Positions 16,739 to 25,031 of a DNA stretch of 43,131 nucleotides are shown in pieces. The DNA comes from Bryobacterales bacterium (lineage in GTDB: Bacteria; Acidobacteriota; Terriglobia; Bryobacterales; Bryobacteraceae): NCBI GenBank assembly GCA_003157745.1, contig PMKM01000024.1, positions 27,504 to 70,634 of the forward strand. The letters run 5' to 3'. Position numbers and translations under genes: made by a program. Numbering within the stretch: position 1 is the stretch's first letter; each line of letters begins with the position of its first letter. The notes below the pieces were generated by a model. The model made no database searches. It was not told the origin of the DNA and was given only the letters and a program-made list of their open reading frames with translations.

Positions 16739-19105
16739 ATGAGCCTGCCGTTGGGATTTCCCGAGTTTTCGCGTGAACTGGCGCTCGCGTCGAAGCAATC
16801 GCTCGACGCGGTGGTTTCGCGTTTTCAAGCCGCGCACGCCGATCCCGATTCGCCGGTTCGCGCCATCCATCACCAGCCGGCCGCAGACGGGGTTTATGCC
16901 GACCTGCCAGCGGCCATCCTGCCCGCGCTGCGCAAGGCGCTCGAAGCGCGCGGCATCGCGCGGCTCTATTCGCACCAGGCGGAATCGTTCGCGGCGCTCG
17001 AAGCGGGCAAGAACGTGGTGGTGGTGACGCCGACGGCGAGTGGCAAGACGCTCTGCTACAACCTGCCGGTGACGAACCGCCTGCTGGCCGACGACGGCGC
17101 GCGCGCGATGTATTTGTTCCCGACCAAGGCGCTGGCCGAAGATCAGTTACACGAATTCCAGGGCGCGGTGGACGCGATGGGATCGACCATTCGCGCCTTC
17201 ACTTACGACGGCGATACGCCGCAGGACGCGCGCAAGGCGATACGGCAGCGCGCCAACGTGGTGCTGACCAATCCGGACATGCTGCACTCCGGCATTTTGC
17301 CGCACCACACTAAGTGGGCGCGCTATTTCGAGAACCTGCGCTACATCGTGATCGACGAGTTACATTACTACCGGGGCGTCTATGGCAGCCACTTAGCGAA
17401 CGTGCTGCGGCGGCTGAAGCGCATCACGGAGTTCTACGGTTCCCATCCGCAATTCATCTGCTGTTCGGCCACCATCGCCAACCCGCGCGAACTGGCCGAG
17501 GCGCTGACGGGCGAGCCGTTCGAGTTAGTGGAACGCAACGGCGCGCCGCGGGGCGAGAAGTTTTTCATCTTCTACAATCCGCCGGTGGTGAACCGCCAAC
17601 TGGGGATACGCCGCAGTTACATACACGAAACGCGGCGGGTGGCGATGGAGTTCATCGAGCGGAAGCTGCTGACGCTGGTGTTCGCCAACAACCGGCTGGC
17701 TACCGAAGTGTTAGTGACTTACTTGAAGGACGCCTGCGAGCGCGGGCCGATTCCATCGGAAACGGTGCGCGGTTATCGCGGCGGGTATCTGCCGCGCGAG
17801 CGCAGGGAAATCGAGCGACGGCTGCGCGATGGCGAGATACGAGCGGTGGTCGCGACCAATGCGCTCGAACTGGGCATCGACATAGGGTCGCTCGATGCGG
17901 TGGTGATGGCGGGTTACCCGGGAACGATCGCTTCGAGCTGGCAGCGTGCGGGGCGCGCGGGAAGGCGGCAGGGCACTTCGGCGGCAGTGCTGGTGGCCTC
18001 AAGCGCGCCGCTCGATCAATACATCGTGGAGCATCCGGACTACTTCTTCGGGCTATCGCCCGAGCACGCTTACATCAACCCGGACAACCTGGAAATCCTG
18101 ATTGCGCATCTGAAGTGCGCGGCTTTCGAGTTACCGATTCGCGACGGGGAGACTTACGGCAAGCACGCGACGGCCGACGTGTGCGCGTTTCTCGAGGAAT
18201 CCGGTTTCCTTCATCACTCGGCAGGCGCGTGGCATTGGACATCGGACACTTACCCGGCCGATGCTACGAGTCTGCGGTCTATCTCGAGCGATAACTTCGT
18301 GGTGGTCGATATTACTGGCGACGCGCAAATTATCGCCGAAGTGTCATTTACTACTGCGCTAACTACGCTGCATGAGAAGGCGATTTATCTGCACGAAGCG
18401 CGCCAGTATCATGTCGAGCGCTTCGATTACGAAGAGCGCAAGGCTTACGTGAAGCATGTGGATTCTGACTATTACACGGACGCCATCGATTACACCGAAG
18501 TGAAGGTGCTCGAAGAATACGAAGGCGAAGCGCTGGGCGGCGCGCGGCGGGTGCATGGCGACGTGCGGGTGAACCGGCAGATCGTGGGTTTCAAGAAGAT
18601 CAAGTTTTATACCAATGAAAACGTGGGTGCCGGCAAACTTTCGATGCCGGAGCAGGAGATGCACACGACCGCTTTCTGGCTGCACTTTCCGGCCGCTTTT
18701 CTCGAGCGTTTGGGAGACTTCACGCCGTCGGAAAAGCAGAGCGGCATTTCCGGGTTAGGTAATGCGCTGCGCACGGTGGCCGCGCTGCTGCTGATGTGCG
18801 ACCCGCGCGACCTGGGCGTGGCGATGAGCCAGGAAGACGCGACGGGACTTACAGCGTACGAACCGAACCTCTATCTCTACGATGCCTATCCGGGCGGCAT
18901 CGGGCAGAGCGCGCCGCTCTATCGACTTACTCCGAGCCTGTTATCGCAGACAGCGGAACTTATCGCCGGTTGCCCATGCGACGCCGGTTGCCCGTCCTGC
19001 GTGGGCCCGACGGGAGAGACTGGCGAACGGGGAAAGCTGGTGGCGGGGAAGATACTGGCGGAGCTCCAGGCGCGACACAACAAGGGAGAGGTCGCTGCTG
19101 ACTGA
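16739..19105 (+). CDS. DEAD/DEAH-box helicase with DUF1998 zinc domain (MrfA/YprA type)
   Basis: The 788-residue superfamily 2 helicase has motif I TPTASGKT near residue 97, motif II DELH near 206, motif III SAT near 243, and motif VI QRAGRAGR near 402. Its C-terminus carries the cysteine cluster CPCDAGCPSC of DUF1998, near residue 745, which binds a metal. This arrangement matches Bacillus MrfA/YprA, which works in repair of DNA damaged by mitomycin-type agents, and the Hrq1-like helicases. I chose the ATG at 16739; the 34 upstream codons of the open frame are Arg/Pro-rich and non-conserved. AAGAAAG, 5 bases before it, is a weak Shine-Dalgarno. The 3' end overlaps the convergent orphan gene by 146 bases; the helicase frame is the conserved one there. 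Confidence 0.92.
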   Translation: MSLPLGFPEFSRELALASKQSLDAVVSRFQAAHADPDSPVRAIHHQPAADGVYADLPAAILPALRKALEARGIARLYSHQAESFAALEAGKNVVVVTPTASGKTLCYNLPVTNRLLADDGARAMYLFPTKALAEDQLHEFQGAVDAMGSTIRAFTYDGDTPQDARKAIRQRANVVLTNPDMLHSGILPHHTKWARYFENLRYIVIDELHYYRGVYGSHLANVLRRLKRITEFYGSHPQFICCSATIANPRELAEALTGEPFELVERNGAPRGEKFFIFYNPPVVNRQLGIRRSYIHETRRVAMEFIERKLLTLVFANNRLATEVLVTYLKDACERGPIPSETVRGYRGGYLPRERREIERRLRDGEIRAVVATNALELGIDIGSLDAVVMAGYPGTIASSWQRAGRAGRRQGTSAAVLVASSAPLDQYIVEHPDYFFGLSPEHAYINPDNLEILIAHLKCAAFELPIRDGETYGKHATADVCAFLEESGFLHHSAGAWHWTSDTYPADATSLRSISSDNFVVVDITGDAQIIAEVSFTTALTTLHEKAIYLHEARQYHVERFDYEERKAYVKHVDSDYYTDAIDYTEVKVLEEYEGEALGGARRVHGDVRVNRQIVGFKKIKFYTNENVGAGKLSMPEQEMHTTAFWLHFPAAFLERLGDFTPSEKQSGISGLGNALRTVAALLLMCDPRDLGVAMSQEDATGLTAYEPNLYLYDAYPGGIGQSAPLYRLTPSLLSQTAELIAGCPCDAGCPSCVGPTGETGERGKLVAGKILAELQARHNKGEVAAD

Positions 19106-19790
19106 GGTTCTGGTGAAGGCCGTACCCGATCTCCAGAGCATCGCGCAGGGACTCTGCGAAGTTTCTGTCGACGTCCAAAGCTGCGATTAGCTCGGGTGTG
19201 AGCGGCTGATGCCGAAAGACCTCGTCAATCGCTTCCACCGCTGGGTCCTTTTCGAAATACTCGTGAGCGAATTTCGCGTAGGCTGTTGGATTCCCATTTA
19301 GAAGCCACAGCAGACCCTCGGACCCATCTGGGTCGTCGCCTTCCGGAAACAGGACTGGCCCATGGCACCAGGCTGGATCGGACGCAGTTCTCCAAATACA
19401 GAATGTCGTGTCCTCCAGGTTGAAGGCAGGCTCGCTCAAAAACGCCGCAAACCTCTCAGGGACGTGGTCCAAGACCCCTGGCCAGACGTCGCCCTGGGGA
19501 CGTGTCCAAAAGCTCATCGGAGATTCGTGATCGAACCCCTTCATAATTGCCGCCCCAGCACTGAATAGGAGAAAGTATTCATCTCCCGAACCAGTGCGCA
19601 TCGACGCCATCCGTTCCGACAACGAAACGTCCCAACTGGGGTTGAACGAGAAGTACCGATACTGCCACTCTGGTGACATAACGGCGTCGAGGAGTGCCAG
19701 CGATTGCGTCAGTGACTCAAGGACTGAAATATCTGGCATTCCCGAGAGATCGCGAGTAGAGATTGGCATATACGTTTTCGATTGTCGCAT
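18960..19790 (-). CDS. Unrecognised protein, C-terminus running antisense into the helicase gene
   Basis: I do not recognise this 276-residue protein. Residues 1 to about 215 look like a real soluble protein, rich in aromatic residues (EWQYRYFSFNPSWD, DEYFLLFSAGAAIMKGFD, ASDPAWCHGPVLFPEGDD, GNPTAYAKFAHEYFE). The final 45-60 residues are Pro/Arg-rich, low in complexity and antisense to the conserved cysteine cluster of the helicase. This suggests that the original stop was lost or that the gene was inserted here without its own end. The start is uncertain: ATG codons at 19790, 19769 and 19739 are all possible and none has a strong Shine-Dalgarno. Base composition appears lower in GC than the flanks. 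The overall fold could be an immunity-type protein, but that is a guess. Confidence 0.6.
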   Translation of the reverse strand: MRQSKTYMPISTRDLSGMPDISVLESLTQSLALLDAVMSPEWQYRYFSFNPSWDVSLSERMASMRTGSGDEYFLLFSAGAAIMKGFDHESPMSFWTRPQGDVWPGVLDHVPERFAAFLSEPAFNLEDTTFCIWRTASDPAWCHGPVLFPEGDDPDGSEGLLWLLNGNPTAYAKFAHEYFEKDPAVEAIDEVFRHQPLTPELIAALDVDRNFAESLRDALEIGYGLHQNLSQQRPLPCCVAPGAPPVSSPPPAFPVRQSLPSGPRRTGNRRRMGNRR

Positions 19791-19936
19791 CAGTGGCCAC
19801 TTGGGTGTGCAGCGTTTGAATCGACCGGGGGCGGCGCCCAGAGGGGATGCGTTCAGCAGATGCTGTCTCCTATTTATGGTTCATACTGTTGGAGGAGAGC
19901 GAATCTGCTTGATCAGCGCTCGCCCCGCGACAGAGT

Positions 19937-20275
19937 ATGAGAAACGCAATCAAGAAGAAACATCCCTCTAAACGCCCGACCCCTGAGATGAGGACGGAGT
20001 ACGATTTCTCAGGGGGTGTCCGCGGCAAGTACGTAGATAGGCTTGGCGCTGGAACCAACAGCGCATCGCGACCATCTCGACCAGCGAAGTCGGTGAGCGT
20101 GAGCGCCGAGTCTGTATTCGGCAAGCCGCTGAGTAAGAAGCAGAGGGCTGTGCTGGCTCGGATTGCGAAGCGGCAGGGCGCCGGAGACGATTCCGGCATT
20201 GACTATTCGGACATCCCTCGCCTGACCGATAAGCAACTGGCGCAGTTCCGCGCCGCGAAGCTGGAACCTCAGTGA
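19937..20275 (+). CDS. Small antitoxin-like protein
   Basis: The 112-residue basic protein has two parts. Residues 18-41 (EMRTEYDFSGGVRGKYVDRL and onwards) resemble the opening of short bacterial proteins that often sit beside toxin genes. Residues 61-112 contain KPLSKKQRAVLARIAKRQG and DYSDIPRLTDKQLAQFRAAK, which resembles the acidic/linker part of BrnA-type antitoxins. No ribbon-helix-helix is clearly visible after it. An in-frame stop at 19910-19912 limits the start; ATG 19937 or ATG 19988 are possible. It lies 22 bases before hicA. The BrnA link is by eye only, and no BrnT-like partner is present. Confidence 0.55.
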   Translation: MRNAIKKKHPSKRPTPEMRTEYDFSGGVRGKYVDRLGAGTNSASRPSRPAKSVSVSAESVFGKPLSKKQRAVLARIAKRQGAGDDSGIDYSDIPRLTDKQLAQFRAAKLEPQ

Positions 20276-20285
20276 GGCAGCAGCG

Positions 20286-20291
20286 TACTAT
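20286..20291 (+). promoter_or_regulatory. -10-like TACTAT 6 bases before hicA
   Basis: TACTAT is followed by GGGCTG and the ATG at 20298, with no Shine-Dalgarno. It matches the spacing seen before the permease and methyltransferase genes, so hicA may have its own leaderless transcript. Confidence 0.35.
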
Positions 20292-20297
20292 GGGCTG

Positions 20298-20489
20298 ATG
20301 CCGATGAAGGTGCGTGAGGCGATCCGGCTGCTTGAGAAGAACGGATGGGTCGAGATGCGATCGCGGGGCAGCCATCGTCACTCCAAGCATCCCGAGCAGG
20401 CGATGGTGATCACGGTGCCGGTCAATGAAGGTAAGGAACTTGCGCCAGGCACCTTGAACGCTATACTCAAGAAGGCGGGGCTGAAATGA
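20298..20489 (+). CDS. hicA: HicA toxin (mRNA interferase)
   Basis: The 63-residue protein has the compact double-stranded-RNA-binding fold of HicA. Family features in order are KVREAIRLLEKNGW, RSRGSHRHSKHP with the catalytic histidine in GSHR, VITVPVNEGKELAPGTL and AILKKAGL. HicA cuts mRNA when it is not bound by HicB. The second ATG at 20304 is an alternative start. Its stop overlaps the hicB start as ATGA, so the two are translationally coupled with the toxin first. Confidence 0.93.
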   Translation: MPMKVREAIRLLEKNGWVEMRSRGSHRHSKHPEQAMVITVPVNEGKELAPGTLNAILKKAGLK

Positions 20490-20707
20490 GCGCGAGACGC
20501 TATCCAGTGGTCATCGAACAAACGGAAACGGGCTACTCCGCCTATTCGCCGGACGTTGCCGGATGTGCGGCGGCAGGGGATACCGAGGAAGAGACGCGCC
20601 GGAACTTTCAGGACGCGCTCATTGCGCACTTCGAGGCCATGCGCGAAGTGGGCGAGCAAATCCCTGAACCGCATTCGTCGGTGAACTACGTGGAAGTCGC
20701 CGCGTAG
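20486..20707 (+). CDS. hicB: HicB antitoxin
   Basis: The 73-residue protein is the short form of HicB. It has the partial RNase H-like fold signature PVVIEQTETGYSAYSPDVAGC, GDTEEETRRNFQDAL and EAMREVGEQIPEP. It lacks a C-terminal DNA-binding domain (helix-turn-helix or ribbon-helix-helix), so autoregulation, if any, must use other contacts or another protein. It overlaps hicA by 4 bases. Confidence 0.93.
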   Translation: MSARRYPVVIEQTETGYSAYSPDVAGCAAAGDTEEETRRNFQDALIAHFEAMREVGEQIPEPHSSVNYVEVAA

Positions 20708-20752
20708 CCCCAGCGCGAGGATTAGCAGCCAGTCAATCATGCCCTTCGGCCG

Positions 20753-21910
20753 CTACCGTGGCAGCAGCGCGCGGAAGACGCCGGCGGTTTCCGAGAGCGG
20801 ATAAACGGCGGCGCGGGGGAGCATGGCCAGCAGCGGAACGAGCGACCATGGGGCGGGCCATTCGAGGGGCAGCAGAATCAGCAGGGGCGTGAAGACGCGG
20901 CCGAACGCCTCCACCTCCTCCCACACCGAGAAGTCGACCGTAGCGGCGAGCACGGCGAATAGGAACGCGGCGAGGCACAGCGGGTTGTTGCGCTTCAAGC
21001 GGGCAATCGCCATCGCGATGGCCAGCAGCAGCCCCATCCAGGCGAGATAATCGAGGGGCGTGACGAACCATTTGCGCAGCGGGTAGCGCTCCGGGTGGAG
21101 CATGGCTTCGATGGCCGCCTGAAACGGGATGGGAGACCAGTCGCTCGGGACGGCCGGCGCGTGGAGCCGCACATAGAGGCACCAGACGGCGGCGGGAATG
21201 CCGGCGCTGGCCATTGCTGCCGCCCGCACCCAGTGTTTGCCGAAGATGGCGTGGAGACAGTAGGCGGCGAGCAGCAGGGCTCCCGTCTCTTTCGCGAGTG
21301 GGGCGAAGAGCAGCACGAGATAGAGCTTTGAGAGCGGCCCGGCGCGCCAATACAGCGCGAAGCCGACGGTGAGAGCGGCCAGCGCGATGTCCACCGTGAG
21401 CCGATCGATCGAGATAAACGCGGCGGGAACGAAGAGGAATGTCACGCCCCACCAAGGGCTCCTGCCGGCCAGCACGGCGTAGCGGCTGAGCCAATAGGCG
21501 CCGAGGCCGAGAAACAACATCACCACAGCGAAGTAGGTGTACGTCACGGCTGCGGGCCTGCCGAGGGCCAGGAGGAAGGCCAGCGCCGGGAGCAGAATAC
21601 GGCTGTAACGCACGCGCGGCGAATCGACGTAGCGCGAGATTCCGTGCAGCAACAGAGGGTCCTGCGCAATCAGGCGGTAATACTGTCCATCGTAGCCGAC
21701 GCTCGGAAACCGGTAGAGATTCTCTCCCTCGCCGGCGGGGGGCAGCGGAGCGTGTAGGCCGGTGCGGTAAAACGCGGTCCAGTTTCCGGCGTAGTCGAAA
21801 TGGGCGACCGCCGCCTGCCACGCCACCGCGGCGGCGCCGCAGAGCAGTGCGCAGCAAATCGCGATCGCGGAGGCGTTCTGACGGAGATTGCCGATGGAGG
21901 GAGCTAGCAC
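20753..21910 (-). CDS. GT-C-like polytopic membrane protein (AZOBR_p60025-type)
   Basis: The 385-residue protein has about ten hydrophobic helices. After the first helix it carries RFPSVGYDGQYYRLIAQDP, typical of the first extracytoplasmic loop of GT-C-like proteins, where an Asp acts in transfer from a lipid-linked sugar. A further loop contains RVRYSRILLPALA. It resembles the AZOBR_p60025 group associated with cell-surface glycopolymers. The start is GTG at 21910. A TATAAT box 13 bases upstream supports it, while no Shine-Dalgarno is evident. The sugar and acceptor are unknown, and no other glycan genes are adjacent. Confidence 0.75.
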   Translation of the reverse strand: MLAPSIGNLRQNASAIAICCALLCGAAAVAWQAAVAHFDYAGNWTAFYRTGLHAPLPPAGEGENLYRFPSVGYDGQYYRLIAQDPLLLHGISRYVDSPRVRYSRILLPALAFLLALGRPAAVTYTYFAVVMLFLGLGAYWLSRYAVLAGRSPWWGVTFLFVPAAFISIDRLTVDIALAALTVGFALYWRAGPLSKLYLVLLFAPLAKETGALLLAAYCLHAIFGKHWVRAAAMASAGIPAAVWCLYVRLHAPAVPSDWSPIPFQAAIEAMLHPERYPLRKWFVTPLDYLAWMGLLLAIAMAIARLKRNNPLCLAAFLFAVLAATVDFSVWEEVEAFGRVFTPLLILLPLEWPAPWSLVPLLAMLPRAAVYPLSETAGVFRALLPR

Positions 21911-21923
21911 GCCGGGTTATTGA

Positions 21924-21953
21924 ATTATAGCCGACGGGAAAATTCGGTGACAG
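21924..21953 (-). promoter_or_regulatory. Promoter of the GT-C-like gene (CTGTCA-N18-TATAAT)
   Basis: Read on the minus strand, TATAAT is at 21929-21924 and a partial -35 hexamer, CTGTCA, at 21953-21948, with an 18-base spacer. The start codon follows 13 bases later. The -35 lies inside the arm of the inverted repeat at 21943-22011. Confidence 0.5.
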
Positions 21954-22011
21954 GCTGCGAATCACCGAAACCCGGCGTTCGAGCTTGTCCGGTGGTGAAC
22001 CTGTCACCGAA
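21943..22011 (-). terminator. Large inverted repeat acting as likely terminator of the 22029-22538 gene
   Basis: TTCGGTGACAGG at 21943-21954 and CCTGTCACCGAA at 22000-22011 are exact reverse complements. The 45-base loop contains a smaller CACCG/CGGTG stem. Read on the minus strand, the stem begins 17 bases after the stop of the upstream gene and is followed by TTTT. The closing arm overlaps the promoter of the next gene. Confidence 0.55.
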
Positions 22012-22028
22012 CGATTGAGGCAGAGGGA

Positions 22029-22538
22029 CTACTGTTTGAAGTCCACCAATTCCATGGTGACCTTGGAGGACATGGAGCCGGTCGATGTAGAGACGGTCTT
22101 GACGATTCCACCTGGCACTTCGTCGGCCATCCAGGACTTGGTGTTGGTCTTCATGCCGTTGGCTTCGGACTGCAGTTCGGCGGTCTTGCACTTGAACGTC
22201 TTCCCGGCCACGGTGATGGACTCGCTGCCCAGCTTGACCGGGGTGGTCTGCGCCGCGCCCTTGGCGTCGGACTTGAGGGGGATGTCGGCCTTGGTCTTGG
22301 TGGTGTTCCCCATCATGGTGGTTTCGGTTTCGACGGTGGCCTTGTCGGCCGTCTTCGCCACCAAGGTCATCTTAGTCTCGATGGTCATATTGGTCGTGTG
22401 GCCGGCGACCGTGGTCTCGGAGGTGGTTTTCAGCTTGGTCCAGGCGCCCGGCTTGCAGTTGCTCCAAGCGGAATTATCGGCGGCCATGCCGACCACGGCG
22501 AGGGCTGTCAGGGCGGCAATGCCCATAAGTTTCTTCAT
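22029..22538 (-). CDS. Exported Thr/Lys-rich protein of unknown function
   Basis: The 169-residue protein starts with a signal peptide, MKKLMGIAALTALAVVGMAA. The mature part is beta-prone and very rich in Thr, Lys and Val. Short alternating stretches such as TTVAGHTTNMTIETKMTLV and KATVETETTMMGNTTKTK suggest stacked beta strands. Three Cys occur in the mature part. I do not recognise a family. The start at 22538 fits the signal peptide; a GTG directly before it is also possible. GAGGAGA lies about 13 bases before the ATG. The gene stands alone and ends at a probable terminator. Confidence 0.7.
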   Translation of the reverse strand: MKKLMGIAALTALAVVGMAADNSAWSNCKPGAWTKLKTTSETTVAGHTTNMTIETKMTLVAKTADKATVETETTMMGNTTKTKADIPLKSDAKGAAQTTPVKLGSESITVAGKTFKCKTAELQSEANGMKTNTKSWMADEVPGGIVKTVSTSTGSMSSKVTMELVDFKQ

Positions 22539-22735
22539 CACTTGTTCGTATCTCCTCAATTTATGCGGGTCCGCTCGCCCGCAAGGGGAAAAGCGGTCCG
22601 CAGCTTCAGACGTACAGTAGCACGGGGAAGCGAATTGTGACAATTCCCGTTTCCGGTCCGATTATCGGGTAGCGCGGACGCCAAACGATTCCGGAGATGC
22701 CCGCGGGCGAGCCGACGCGATACCATGAGACTGAC

Positions 22736-24055
22736 ATGCCGATACACGCGCTCGAACGTCTCACCGGAATACTCAGGCCGGGCCTGGCCGCGGCCCTGTT
22801 GGGCCTCCTTTCCATTGGCGTGGTGTTTTCGCAACCGGCGGCGGACCCAGCCGCGCTGGCGCGAAAGACGCTCGACAGTTTGCTCGGGCAGAATTACGCC
22901 GATTTCGCCGCGCTGGCGTCGCCGCAGCTCAAGACCAACATGAACGAGCAGGCGTTCGGCAAGCTAGGCACGCAGATCAAGAGTTGGGGCGCGGTCGCGA
23001 AGATCGGCGAGCCGGTTGTGGAACAGATGGGACCGACCACGGTGGTGACCATCCCGGTTTCGTTTGCGGAGAAGAACATCAAGGCGCGGATGGCCGTCAA
23101 CACCGCCGGCCAGGTCTCGGTGCTGTACCTGATACCGGGCGAGGCGCCTTGGGTACGCCCGGCCTATAGCAAACCGGACGCGTTCGCCGAGCGCGCCGTA
23201 ACGTTCGGGGAGGGCGAGTGGAAACTGCCTGGCACGCTGGCCGTGCCCAATGGCGCCGGCCCGTTTCCCGCCGTGCTGCTGGTGCAGGATTTTGGGCCGA
23301 AGGATCGCGACGATTCGCACGCGATCGTCACCAAGCCGTTCCGCGATCTTTCCGATGGCCTGGCGTCGCGCGGCGTGGTGGTGCTGCGTTATGAAAAGCG
23401 CATCCGGCAATACGCGGACCGGATGGCCGGCAAGCCGTTCACGCCGGGCGACGAAACGGTGGACGATGCGGTGGCCGCGCTGGCCTTCCTGCGCACGCAA
23501 TCCGCGGTCGATCCGAAGCGGGTTTACGTGGTGGGACACGGCCTGGGCGGATACCTGGCGCCGCGCATCGCCGCCGAAGACGGCAAGCTGGCCGGCATGG
23601 TCATTATGGCGGCTAATCAGCGCCCGCTCGAAGACGCGATGTTCGATCTGCTGCGGGCTGTGGGCGCCAAGGGTCAGCAACTCGATCAACTCAAGGCGGC
23701 CGTGGCACGCGTGAAGAGTCTGGAATCGGGCGACGTCGACGCGCCGTCGCTTCTCGGCCTGCCCGCGGTCTACTGGCTGGATCTGAAGGGCTACGATCCG
23801 GCGGCCGAAGCCAAGAAGCTGGCCGTGCCCATCCTCATACAGTACGGAGAGCGCGATTTTCAGGTACCAAAAGTCGATTTCGACTTATGGAAGAGCGGAC
23901 TTGCCGGCCGTGCGAATGTTACTGTCCGCAGTTACCCAACCTTGAACCACACGTTTGTCGCCGGCACGGGCCCGAGCAGCGAGAAAGAGTATGAACAGCC
24001 GGGGCACGTGGCTCCCGAAGTGTTGGAGGATCTGGCTAAGTTCGTGGGTAAGTAG
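22736..24055 (+). CDS. Exported alpha/beta hydrolase with DUF3887 domain, nucleophile Ser replaced by Gly
   Basis: The protein has 439 residues from the chosen ATG. After a signal peptide (to about VVFSQP), residues 35-130 form a DUF3887-like domain (LDSLLGQNYADFAAL, KSWGAVAKIG). An alpha/beta-hydrolase domain follows, with an oxyanion-loop region near LLVQDFGPKDRDDSHAI. The nucleophile elbow reads VVGHGLGGYLAPRIA, so residue 269 is Gly where GHSLGG is expected. The acid (YGERDFQ) and the histidine (LNHTF) are kept. The codon is GGC, one base from AGC. Either the protein is not a hydrolase any more or the base is a recent change. ATG 22697, with GGAG directly adjacent, is an alternative start. 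The stop abuts the convergent ctaA stop with no gap. Confidence 0.85.
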   Translation: MPIHALERLTGILRPGLAAALLGLLSIGVVFSQPAADPAALARKTLDSLLGQNYADFAALASPQLKTNMNEQAFGKLGTQIKSWGAVAKIGEPVVEQMGPTTVVTIPVSFAEKNIKARMAVNTAGQVSVLYLIPGEAPWVRPAYSKPDAFAERAVTFGEGEWKLPGTLAVPNGAGPFPAVLLVQDFGPKDRDDSHAIVTKPFRDLSDGLASRGVVVLRYEKRIRQYADRMAGKPFTPGDETVDDAVAALAFLRTQSAVDPKRVYVVGHGLGGYLAPRIAAEDGKLAGMVIMAANQRPLEDAMFDLLRAVGAKGQQLDQLKAAVARVKSLESGDVDAPSLLGLPAVYWLDLKGYDPAAEAKKLAVPILIQYGERDFQVPKVDFDLWKSGLAGRANVTVRSYPTLNHTFVAGTGPSSEKEYEQPGHVAPEVLEDLAKFVGK

Positions 24056-24997
24056 TTACACGCGCAGCCGCTCGGCGGAAAGCAGCACCAGCGCGATCCA
24101 GAGTAAGTCGGCCAGCAGCAGATGGACCAGTTGCATACTCACGGGAGCGAGCAGCAGTAAGTTGATGGCTCCGGCGGCGAGCTGGGCGCCAGTTAGTGCC
24201 AGCACGGCGTGCGACAGGCGGCGCTCGATGCCGGACGATAGGGGCGATAGGGCGTAGTAGAAGACCCAGGCGCCGGCGGCGGCGGCAAGCAGCGGGTGCC
24301 ATACGCGCAGACGCACGAAGAGATTCGCGGCCGGATCGAGATCGCGGGCGAATCCGGCCGCGAGCGAGGTCACAGGAAAGAGCGTATCGCCGAGCGCCGC
24401 AATCGCGCCACTGACCCCAAGGATAGCAAACACGGCCAGCGTGGCAGCGGCCATCCAAGCGGCGCGCCCACGGAGGCGAACGGCGGCGCGCCCGCCGGCC
24501 CACCACGCGGTGAGCGCAAGGCAGGCGAGTAACGTGAGCGTATTGATCAAGTGAGCCGAGAGCGACCACGCGCGCGAAGAGGAAGCGTTGCGGGCAACGT
24601 GGTTGAGCAGCACCAGCGAAGCGCCCAGCAGCGCTTCGGTCACCAGGAAAACGGCTGAGAGAGCCGCCCCGAGCCGCGCGGGGTGCCGCTTGGGAAACGC
24701 GCGAACGGCCCACGCCACAAGCCCGGCGACCAGGATCAGGTCGAGCCCGCTGGTCACGCGGTGGGTGAATTCAATGAGGGTGGCACCGGCCGGAGTATGC
24801 GGCGCGACGGGGCCATCGCACAGCGGCCAGTGATTACCGCAGCCGGCGCCGGAACCGGTGGCGCGCACGTAAGCTCCCCACAGCACGACGGCGAGATTGT
24901 AGGCGAGGGCAGCCCAGGCGAAGATGGCGAAGCGGGGGTGCGGCGGCGCGGGAGCGCGCGGAGTGGATCGAGCGGCGGCCATGGCGGTATCCGGCAT
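24056..24997 (-). CDS. ctaA: Heme A synthase (CtaA/COX15)
   Basis: The 313-residue membrane protein oxidises heme O to heme A for cytochrome oxidases. It has eight likely helices and four family histidine sites, in EFTHRVTSG, SAHLINTLTLLA, VWHPLLAAA and QLVHLLLADLLWI. The first external loop carries the paired cysteines in GSGAGCGNHWPLCDG. It lies 3.4 kb from the caa3 oxidase operon, which needs heme A, but on the opposite strand and with its own promoter. The gene for heme O synthase (ctaB) is not in this window. The start at 24997 is preceded by TATAAT at 25017-25012. Confidence 0.92.
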   Translation of the reverse strand: MPDTAMAAARSTPRAPAPPHPRFAIFAWAALAYNLAVVLWGAYVRATGSGAGCGNHWPLCDGPVAPHTPAGATLIEFTHRVTSGLDLILVAGLVAWAVRAFPKRHPARLGAALSAVFLVTEALLGASLVLLNHVARNASSSRAWSLSAHLINTLTLLACLALTAWWAGGRAAVRLRGRAAWMAAATLAVFAILGVSGAIAALGDTLFPVTSLAAGFARDLDPAANLFVRLRVWHPLLAAAAGAWVFYYALSPLSSGIERRLSHAVLALTGAQLAAGAINLLLLAPVSMQLVHLLLADLLWIALVLLSAERLRV

Positions 24998-25011
24998 GAG
25001 CGGAAAATCAC

Positions 25012-25017
25012 ATTATA
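25012..25017 (-). promoter_or_regulatory. -10 box (TATAAT) of ctaA
   Basis: Read on the minus strand, a perfect TATAAT is followed 14 bases later by the ctaA ATG. The -35 would fall in the padR promoter, so the two divergent promoters interlock. Confidence 0.5.
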
Positions 25018-25031
25018 CGGAAACCAGGGGG

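Noticed and set aside
20733-22007. A 424-codon frame on the same strand as the GT-C-like gene
   Set aside because: It is very Arg/Pro-rich and lacks helices or motifs; the overlapping frame has a normal membrane protein and the promoter.
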